Shown here one piece after another: positions 53,755 through 64,000 of a stretch of DNA of 64,000 nucleotides. The position numbers and the translations under genes are program-made. The stretch's first letter is position 1. Every line of letters begins with the position of its first letter. The notes under the pieces were generated by a model. That model was not told the origin of the DNA. It searched no databases and worked only from the letters and a program-made list of their open reading frames with translations. This DNA is from Entomortierella parvispora (Eukaryota > Mortierellomycota > Mortierellomycetes > Mortierellales > Mortierellaceae), in assembly GCA_963573315.1 (NCBI GenBank), contig OY752144.1, positions 2,474,501 through 2,538,500 on the forward strand, given 5' to 3'.

Positions 53755-55771
53755 CGGAAATTCTCTGACACCTGGTTACACCTCCTCTTAGCCAAATGTC
53801 GACTCCAACGGCAGGGAGCAAACCCCAGGTCCTATTCTCTTGGAATCTCTAAATCCAAGTCCCCGCTGTCATCAGCTTGCGATATTGAAGACGAGCCCTG
53901 CAGGAACTCAGGCTCAGTACGACTACAAGAAGAACTCGGGGGTTCTCATTACCATTGAGCTTTGGTCACCCAAACCCGTTCAGTTCCCAGATACCTTGAA
54001 AGTGGAAGAAAATAAGGGCTACTACGATGGGTTCACCTATCCGATTCTGCAATTGATAGTGTATCCTCCGGACCAGCTGTCGCCACTGCTTGTTCGCCTC
54101 ACACTGCAGGCAAACGAGATTGTGAATCTGACGGTTCGAGCCCCACCGTTACCTGATTTCAACTCTAGCTTCATCCCACCGAACGGTATTTGGAGACGTG
54201 ATATTCAAGTGGGTCAACCTTTTTGCCCAGCTTCGAAGCTTCCTGACCTAGAGAGCCAGAGTTTTGGCCGAACTGGAGATTATGGACGCACACTTGCGAC
54301 TGACTCTCCTAGGCTGCCTTCAAGTGTCACCCAGAGCGCGAATGATGGTCTTCAAAACATCCCCTCTGGATCTTCATCATTCCCACCGCAGACGTTGTCG
54401 CTGTGGGCAGCGAACGCAGTGAATTCACTTCCATCATCATTGCGATCACCACTTCAGTTGGGACCATCCCCTAAGTTGGGGTCGTCCTCTCAGTCGGGGC
54501 CGTTCTCCCAATCAGGGTCGCTCTCTCAATCGAAGTCGTTCTTTCGGTTGGGGTTGGCCTCTCAAGCGGGGCTGTCCTCTCCAGCTATGACAACATTTAG
54601 GGTGTCCTCCCCTTTTTACTCCTTCGCCACAAACACGGCTGTGGCGGCACCCTCACCAGGTTTCTTGTCATCTGAAGTGGATTTAGAGCGTTCATCTCCA
54701 TCGCCTCTCGAGTTGTCCTCTCAATTGAGGATCGCCTCTCCCTTGGCCAGACCTGAAATGGGGTCCATGTCATCGCCGGGGGGATTATACTTCTCCTCCC
54801 ACTTATCGTCGCCAGTGCCTCGGTCAGTCGAGGAACAGGCGGCCTGGTTATCAAGAAATTTTTCGTCAACATCATCAGAGGCAGCTACCCTTCAGATCCC
54901 ATCGACACCACCTTTGCCGACATCTGCATCGCTTTCGTCTCTTCTCACGCCTCCGCCCTTGGCCACAGATGCGACCCCGGCGACACCACTACGAGGGGTT
55001 TCATCCATGCAGGATATGTATCCGTCTAACACCCCTCATTATCAGACTCTCACACCAGAGCCTGAGCAGAACCCTTTTTTTCAAGGATCTTCTTCATCCA
55101 GCTGGGCTACCTCCAGTCCCTCTTTGGCTGCTCCTCCTCAGACGCCCAACATCTCGGAGCTTGCCCAAAAGCCATCCTCCACTAAAAGAAAACAGTCCTC
55201 CGAGATCAACCAGGGCAAGGCTAAGAAGCACCAGGTTGACACAAGCTACATGGCCGAGGATCGTGTAAATGGTGGCTCTAGTTATACTTCATTGGACGCG
55301 AATGGCACGCGATATGAGAAGACCCCCTCTTATTTCTCTTCATCCTTGCAGATATCCACCGATTCTGCTTCTTGTTCCTATTTAGCTGCTCCTGTCCCAA
55401 CATCCTCGATCTCGAGTCCAACCCCAATGCCTTCCCAAAGAAAACAAGATCAACCTTCCGAGACCAAAAAGAGCACATCTAGAAAGTACCAAGTCGGTAC
55501 AAGCCACATGACGAGGGATCTTGATGGCGGTGGCTTTCAGTGCACTTTTGAGGACAAGACGACTGGTATTCCATGCGGCAAGATCCATAACAGTCGTCGG
55601 AACAACCTTGTGGATCACTACAAGAAGCAGCACGAACGAGATGACCTCCGAAAATTCAAATGTGAATTCTGCGCAAAGGACTTTGTTGACAAGAGCTCTC
55701 TTGATCGTCATGTCAAACCCACACATCCTGAAGTGTATCAAAACTGGAGAGTTAGACACTACCATCAGTAG
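53384..55771 (+). CDS. Zinc-finger protein with N-terminal beta-rich domain (727 residues)
   Basis: Two exons, 53384-53587 and 53792-55771, joined in phase 0 (PVENG then PNVDSNG). Residues about 115-188 form a hydrophobic strand-rich domain (GVLITIELWSPKPVQFP; LVRLTLQANEIVNLTVRAPP) related by eye to that of the gene at 49243. The middle is Ser/Pro-rich with short tandem repeats of the type SQSGPFSQSGSLSQS. Near the end (about 651-720) a finger with 10 residues between its cysteines (C-x10-CGKIHNSRRNNLVDHYKKQH) is followed by a classical one (CEFCAKDFVDKSSLDRHV). The intron carries a long poly-T run before its TTAG acceptor. Likely a regulator; role unknown. Confidence 0.83.
53727..53754. repeat. 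Poly-T run in an intron
   Basis: 28 consecutive T in the intron of the gene at 53384, about 36 bases before the acceptor; possibly an oversized polypyrimidine tract. Confidence 0.95.
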
Positions 55772-56129
55772 GACGCCTCTTTCCCACCCACTCACTGGTT
55801 GAGTGGTTTTTTTTTTTTTTTTTTTTTTGTACTCCTTTTTTATTATCTTTCTGCATCTTTTCTGTTCACCTCCCCTCTCCTTGTCAGTGTCCTTTCCCAT
55901 ACCCTGTTGTATGTAACATATATATCCTCCTTTTCCCAAAACTTTTTCCATTACCTTCTATATAAGTTATCAAGTTTATATATATATCCCCCTCCCCCAT
56001 TCTCTTCCTATATTAATAACTTACTCTCTAACTTGTTATGACAGTCTTTCTTCAAGTTTATTAGTCTAGATATTAATTTATTTGTGAGTACAGATTTTGA
56101 CATAAAAAAAAAAAAAAAAAAAGTGTGCT
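55772..56129. other. Convergent 3' region
   Basis: AT-rich, with poly-T at 55807-55828, TATATA runs near 55918-55990 and poly-A at 56104-56122. Probably polyadenylation sequences for both converging genes. Confidence 0.5.
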
Positions 56130-58306
56130 TCATTGATCCAGCTCAAACAACTTGCTCTTGTTGGTAGCTGTCGTTGCTGATATGGATGAATGCGAGTTTT
56201 GCTGATGGTCCAGCTTGAGGGCTTCCTGTTGCGCCTGCGTCAACATATGGTACACCACCAAAGTCTCGGACCCATCCTGGATCTCTTTTTCCGTCTCGAC
56301 ACAGGCCTGGTTTGGATAGATGTAGCTCGCGACCGGCACTTGACCACACCCATGCTGTACAACAGTCTCGGGGTAGCCAAGACTGACTGGTGAATAGCCC
56401 ATTTGTGCCATCCGAGAAGTAATCATCATTGGATGAGAATGCATCGCCATATCCGAATACCGTGCATTCGAACCCCCATCATCACCCTTGTCTCCACGTC
56501 GTCCTCGTCCTCTTGCGCCCCCCTTGGAAGAAGATCCAAAGCCCAACAAGTTTGCCATGCTTCCGAAAACACCCTGACTGCTATTCGAGGCCTGCCTCCG
56601 AATGGCTGATCGAGGAGTTTGATCCGCCTGGTTCTCTCGAGCCAATGTGTTCCTTGTCCGCTTTTTCTTTCGTCGTACCAGCGTATAAAACGCCCCACCC
56701 ACAATAGCCGCCGTCACCACGAATCCAATCCCGAGTACTGCTCCGACACTCAAACGGCCACCACTACCCGAAGTCGGCGCCTGTGGATCGACCATACCCA
56801 CAGGACGATACTGTGTCGTCCATGTATTCGAGCTGGTGTCCAAGAGTGCAATGTTGTTCTGCGGTGGTACTCCTTGTGAAGACAGGCCTATTTAAGGAAG
56901 AAAAATACAAGAATATATGAGTATCGAGTTACCATTGTTCTTTATCCTCCTCCTTCCTTTCTATTTTCATCCCTGTCTGCCCCACCCCTTGCGGTTCTCC
57001 ATCTGGCAATCATCCGTTCGACAAATGAACCTTGCGAGCCATTGTCAACAACAAGAGCAACCACCGAGAACGAGGAAAAGGGGGGGCTCTCTTTTTTTTG
57101 TTGTTCCCAATATCTCCACCCACACTACTCTTTGTTTAGCACCAAATCGCACGATCGGCCCGACACCCTCCTCCACGATCCGGTTTCTCAACAGCAACAA
57201 AAGAGTGTATTATCGCACGTCGTACAACCGTGGGTAGAGAGACAAAGAAGAAAGAAAAAAAAATCTCAAAATAAAAGGGCGACAGCCGCTTACCAAATGA
57301 AACAACCATGGAAGTGCCAGCCATGACCGCGGTATGTCCAAAGAGTGAAGGAGCCTCTCCTTGAGCAGCTGGTGAGGACCAAGTCCAGGAAGGAAGGTCG
57401 AGGTAATATGCAGAAGAGAGGGCGGTTTTCAGGTCTGCGGTGCCTCCGTACACGAGCATGGTAGTCGCATTGACCATCACTGTCGAGAAGGCCATGCGCG
57501 GATCTGGCGCTGTTCCTGCCAACGGTTGTGTTTTCCACCCTGCGCTGCTGGCCTGTGTATTCATAACATAGGCCACGGACAAGTTGGCGACTGTTCCTTG
57601 TGAATTGACCCCTCCAAGAATGACGGCCTGACCATCTGTGGTTAAAGTCATTGTGTGCCGTGCCAGCGCGGGCGGGCTTGTCGCCAATGAGACCGGTGCT
57701 GTTCCCAGAGGTAAAAAGTTGTTTGTGTTTTTCAAAGTGACCAAAGAAGACACGACGGTGTTATTGGCGGGGGTGGTTAGGTAACCTCCTTGCAGGAATG
57801 TGCCATCTTTGCCAGTGGTGATCGAAGCATGGTAGAGTCGGTGAAAGCCCGCCGTTTGGTTCTTGGTAAGACTCGGTGCAGACCATGCGCCAGTGGCGGC
57901 TGCTGTGTCAAAGACGAGGATCGGTGAAGAAGATAGGACTGTGGAGGATTCCCCTCCAGCAAGGAGGATCTGGGACGTGCCTTGGACTCCACTCAAAGAA
58001 TGGCCGCTGACAGGGAACGAGAGACTGGCGAGATGGGAGAACGCGGGGCTGTCTATTGACCAAGCTTGGCCCAGGTCCAATGTCACAGTTTCGGCGAGAA
58101 TCGAAGCCTTGCCTGTGCTGTCCTGTGTTGTTCCTCCGGTGATGTAGAGAGTATTATTGACAAGGGTCTAGAATGAGGGCCGGATGTTAGTAAAAGTTGG
58201 CCGCCGCAAGTTAATGCTGTGCTCTTGAATTGTAATAGTAAAAAAAATAAAATAAAATAAAAAGACTCACGGAAGCATGGTACCATCGTGGTTGAATGGC
58301 GGACAT
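56130..58306 (-). CDS. Kelch-repeat protein with one transmembrane helix
   Basis: Exons on the minus strand: 58271-58306, 57294-58167 and 56130-56887, all in phase; 555 residues. Kelch strands are visible (PRWYHAS then TLVNNTLYITGG; ARHTMTLTTDGQAVILGG; DPRMAFSTVMVNATTMLVYGG; LFGHTAVMAGTSMVVSFG), forming a beta-propeller. A transmembrane helix at about 350-374 (VGAVLGIGFVVTAAIVGGAF) is followed by a basic stop-transfer (RRKKKRTR) and a 180-residue cytoplasmic tail. The propeller is probably outside the cell or in the lumen. No signal peptide is seen before MSAIQPRWYH, so an upstream exon may be missing. Similar kelch/TM proteins are common in Mortierella-type fungi; ligand unknown. Confidence 0.83.
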
Positions 58307-59637
58307 TGTATATGACAGTTATGGTGTTGGGCGGTGAGTCTGTCAGCAGGATGTTTGTTGAACAGACTGGTATGTTGAAGGAGAAGCAAGATGGACGAGA
58401 AAGAAGAGAAAAAAAGGGTGCTGTTCCTGAGAAAGACCAAAGAGGGCGGAGGAACCCAAAATAGAACGGAAGTGGGGAAAGACCAGGAGTCAACACGGGA
58501 AGAGGAAGGATGGGAGCGAATGCAGGGTGCTCTGCGGGTTGGAGCAAGAGGACAGGGGGATGATGAGAAGAGGGATGAATGACGAGGAGATGCAGATGGA
58601 GAGATGCAAGTCAGTCGGGGAAGCGAAGGCGTGTGTGTGTGAGAGAGAGAGAGAGAGGGAGAGAGAAAGAACAGATAGAAAAGAGAGAAAGAGATGGAGC
58701 GCGTCTCTCTGTGTTGTTGTGTTCAGCAATCAAACACAAAGTAGATAATAATAAACAGTGTGCCGTGTGAAGAACGTGCAAGTGTGCAATCAGCAGCAAT
58801 CAGTCAATCACCAGTCAATTCTGCGCGCCCTCTTTCCTCTCTCTCTCTTCCTCTCCCTTCTCTTTCTCTCTCTCTCTCTTCCTGCAGTGCGCGCTCTCTC
58901 TCACCTTCCCTTTCACCTTTCCCATTCTCTTTCCTTTCCTCTCCCTCCCTCTGTTCATTACATTCATCCAAGCTCTTCATTACATCTTCCTCCTCCTCCT
59001 CCTCCAGTGCACGCCACCCTGCGCCGGTAATCTATCCTCCTCTTTGCATTCTCTTTCTCTCTTTCTCTCTTTCTCTCTTTCTCTCTTTCTCTCTTTCTCT
59101 CTTACACTCTCTCTCGAGCCAACAAATGAAGTGGAATGAGAGCCTTTCATCTTCTCCTCCTTCTCTTCCTCCTCTTGCTCCTTGTCCAAAAGGGTCTCTG
59201 TGTCTGCTTGTTGCTGGCTGTTGGCCTGACCTCTCCTGTCCTGCCCATTTCTTGCAGCTATGGACTATTCCCTTTTGTTCAAATCTTGTCCTCTTCCTCC
59301 CTCCTCTCTCCTATCCTGTTGAAGGGTTCCTCCAGGCTGTAATGGAAGAATAACGAGCGAATCTCTAGAGTCGCATTCCCCTGCTCACCTTCTCCTCAAC
59401 GCTCACATCCCCCAGGAGAAACTCGAAAGGCAAGACCTTCAAGGGTCCCCCTTCCATTCTGCAACCCATCGTGTATCTCCTCTTCCCCGATGCACGCGTT
59501 CTCGACTCCCTGCTCTTCCGTTTCATTTGATCGTTCAGCTCTTTGCCAATCTAGGATGAGCATCTGACTGAAATCCTTTTTTTTTTCCTTCTTCTTTGTC
59601 CTGCATCAGCCTAGTTCTTGTTCCCACCTCATAGAAA
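58307..59637. other. Intergenic region rich in CT/GA tracts
   Basis: Contains GA-rich sequence (58640-58700, the leader side of the Kelch gene), long CT-rich sequence (58830-59110) and a tandem CTCTTTCT repeat. Spurious Ser/Leu frames arise here. No gene supported. Confidence 0.5.
59051..59103. repeat. (CTCTTTCT)n tandem repeat
   Basis: Octamer period, about six copies, within a longer CT-rich stretch. Confidence 0.9.
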
Positions 59638-61093
59638 ATGCAGACTGCCCAGGAACCTCCCTACCCGCTTGCCACTCGGCCTACAGCAACTTCGACAGGT
59701 GCCTGGATCCCACCTCCTCAAAACATGTCCTTAATTACCCCCCAGCCTCAGTCCTCGCGCACCACATCGCCGTATCTTCCGGTACCTCCCCGCCCTTCCT
59801 CTGGACAGGACCAGCTTCAACAGTTGCCCCAAAGACCCATGCAGTCATACTCGCCACAACCGTCCCAGCCATCAAGACAAAGCCAGAACCCTTCCTCCTC
59901 TTCTCTTGGATCCGTTTCCTCATTATCTCTGCAGTCCAATACCTCTACACCTGTTGCCGCCTTCATCCCCTCCAGACCCGTCTCGGCCAACAATAGCTTG
60001 CCGCCTTCTCCTCTTGCCCCCCCTCAGCGCACTTCGCATCGCAAGATGACTGCAGGGTCCTCACCGCTGGCTACCTCGCCTCTCGCCCTTGCCCCCCCCG
60101 TTCGTCCTAGTAGAATCAAGCCCAAGGCAGACATGCCCACGACATTGCCTCCTGAATCCGTGTGCGAGTGCTTCCTTTGTCATACAGTTTCGCCTTACAG
60201 CCAACAACCCCCTCCGGAAATCTTGGCTCATCAACGGCAAGAGCTTTTCAGACTGGCACCGACTTGCCCTTCGATTCATCTTTACTGCATGGCCTCGCGT
60301 CTGCCCATGACACTGCCTCTGGACACGAGTCAAAAGTCGCCACTGACGCGAACCATTCTGGACTACTTTTATTCAACTTGGATCCCAGATGAGCTGGATC
60401 AACGAGGACCCCGCGTTCAGTGTTTGAACTTCATTCCTATCCATCCGTTGACAGCGTCCAGTTTCGACCGGTACCTTGAAAGTCAGAGCTGGGACAAGCG
60501 CGTTTGCAGGCCACTTTGGCACGCCACCGATCTCCGATGCAAGCTCGGTTTAGAGGGCATGTACCGAAACTGCATGCAAGACAAATGTGATAGTTGCTTC
60601 ATTTTCAACGATGGATATGAACACCTTCTTTCAAAGTAAGTCTTTTTTTTTTTTTTTTTTTTTTTTTTTTGGTGGCGGTACAGACATTTTCCAAAGGAAC
60701 CACTCACAATTGTTAACATCTGCTCTGGTTCTGATGCTGTGATAACCCGTTAGAGACAAGCTTATCTACCTCTCACCGAATTCATCAAGGGCGCACGACC
60801 AACTGATGACAACTAGAGCATTGACTTCGGGATCCAAGAAGGAGCCAGTATACGATCCAGAGAACAGAGTCCAATGCATGATCTTGACATTTGCAGCACT
60901 AGGACGAGTTTACGATGTCCCTAAAAGTGCAGACAAGATGAAGCGACCTCCAAAAGGTTGGGATGTGGTCAGGCGGGAAGTATGCAATCCGAACGATGCC
61001 AATCAAGGCGGATTGACGGCAGGGGAGGAGTACGGAGTCTTTGCTGCGGATGCGATGATACCCCTGGCCATGGTCCTATACAAGGTTGTATAG
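59638..61093 (+). CDS. PARP-like ADP-ribosyltransferase domain protein
   Basis: Two exons, 59638-60635 and 60754-61093 (phase 2 junction); 445 residues. The N-terminal 165 residues are Pro/Ser/Gln-rich and disordered. The C-terminal part follows the PARP catalytic fold order: LWHATDLRCKLG (H295), a Cys pair DKCDSCFIFNDGYE, LIYLSPNSSRAHDQL (Y338), VQCMILTFAALGRVYDV, PPKGWDVVRREV, and EEYGVFAADAMIPLAMVLY (E425). His, Tyr and Glu of the H-Y-E triad appear to be present. Deviations are WHAT for the usual HGT/HGS and LIYLS for GIYxS. The CxxC-containing arrangement resembles a group of fungal PARP-like proteins known by sequence. Activity (NAD+-dependent ADP-ribosylation) is inferred, not shown. 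Confidence 0.68.
60643..60670. repeat. Poly-T run in an intron
   Basis: 28 T residues a few bases after the GTAAGT donor of the PARP-like gene. Confidence 0.95.
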
Positions 61094-61750
61094 AGTCGAC
61101 CCTTGTCCAAGATAAAGAAAAAATATCCCCCCTAGCCATGACAAATCAACGTGCTTGAATAACTCGGAAGAGGCAGTGCAAATTTAGGCACGCCGCCATT
61201 CAATTCTTCAGAGCCCCACCCTCCCATTCTTGTTTTTCTGGCCAGGGATCGATGCAGATTCGGTTGTGCGTAAAGGAAAAGTAGAGTTTGAGCAACGACA
61301 GAATGCGGGTTTGGGGCAAGTGAAGAAGAGACTTTTCTCCTTTTTCTTATTCAGCCCTTCTACCTCTCTCATTTGTTCCTCCCCTCGTTCTCACCATCTT
61401 CCACTTGTCTCATTCGTACCCTTTCTTTTTCCATTTTCTAGGCCATCGCTTCCTTCTCGACCCGATATCAGATCCCATCAGTTGAAAGCAGCGACCCTTT
61501 CTGTTTCCATTCTCTTGTCCGTCGCTCCCTTCTCGACCTGATATCAGATCCCATCAATTGAAAGCAGCTCTTAACCCCGGAGAGACCTCTCGGCCCTTAT
61601 TCCCGGTGAACAGCAAACCTGACGCTTTCTAGGGAACCCAGACCATTCACTGCCCAATTGAAATATACCCCGACCCGACAACAAGACGCGACAACTTCTT
61701 CCTTGGCGCGTCCCCTTTTTTTAACTGAACGCCAAACTATTATACTCAGA
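61094..61750. promoter_or_regulatory. Promoter region of the HSPA12-like gene
   Basis: Contains the imperfect 76-bp tandem duplication at 61428-61570. No coding signal. Confidence 0.45.
61428..61571. repeat. Imperfect 76-bp tandem duplication
   Basis: Two copies share TTTCCATT at the left and GATATCAGATCCCATCA plus TTGAAAGCAGC at the right, with several substitutions between. It sits 180-320 bases before the start of the Hsp70-like gene. Confidence 0.85.

Positions 61751-64000
<2,250 letters not shown>

Overview
The window is nuclear DNA of a fungus, most likely an early-diverging one of Mortierella type (Mucoromycota). The evidence is short GT-AG introns within conserved genes, the fungal inner-membrane import subunit Tim54, long CT/GA-rich leaders, and a local expansion of C2H2 zinc-finger genes rich in Gln and Ser. 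No transposon, rRNA, tRNA or CRISPR array was recognised. The lineage is an inference; the fungal assignment is well supported.

Layout. 0-5.4 kb: first exon of TIM9 (minus, running off the left edge), divergent from RRB1/GRWD1 (ribosome assembly), then a four-exon SigF-like NTF2-fold gene with unusually long introns. 6-7.3 kb: a disordered minus-strand protein. 10.5-11.9 kb: a family-17 glycosyltransferase. 12.6-13.7 kb: two very small TATA-driven genes, one doubtful and one likely. 13.9-16.1 kb: nucleoporin NSP1 (minus). 17.5-21.1 kb: PMC1-type calcium ATPase. 22.3-29.8 kb: three plus-strand Gln/Ser-rich proteins, two with C2H2 fingers and one with only a possible relic. 30.3-31.7 kb: TIM54. 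32-35.9 kb: a large YAP-like bZIP factor (minus), followed by about 7.6 kb with no convincing gene. 43.5-55.8 kb: five more plus-strand zinc-finger genes, including one clear duplicated pair. 56.1-58.3 kb: Kelch-repeat membrane protein (minus). 59.6-61.1 kb: PARP-like ADP-ribosyltransferase. 61.8 kb to the right edge: HSPA12-type Hsp70, 3' end outside the window.

How they fit together. The conserved genes are unrelated housekeeping functions (mitochondrial carrier import, ribosome assembly, nuclear pore, Ca2+ homeostasis). The accessory interest lies in the zinc-finger set. At least seven genes carry fingers. Three share a triple-finger module. Three have fingers whose two cysteines are 10-19 residues apart instead of 2-4. 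Two share an uncharacterised N-terminal domain, and another two share a different one. This looks like a lineage-specific family diversifying in place.

Gene models were assembled by eye from reading frames and splice signals that keep phase. Starts of NSP1, the bZIP gene and the Kelch gene are the least certain.
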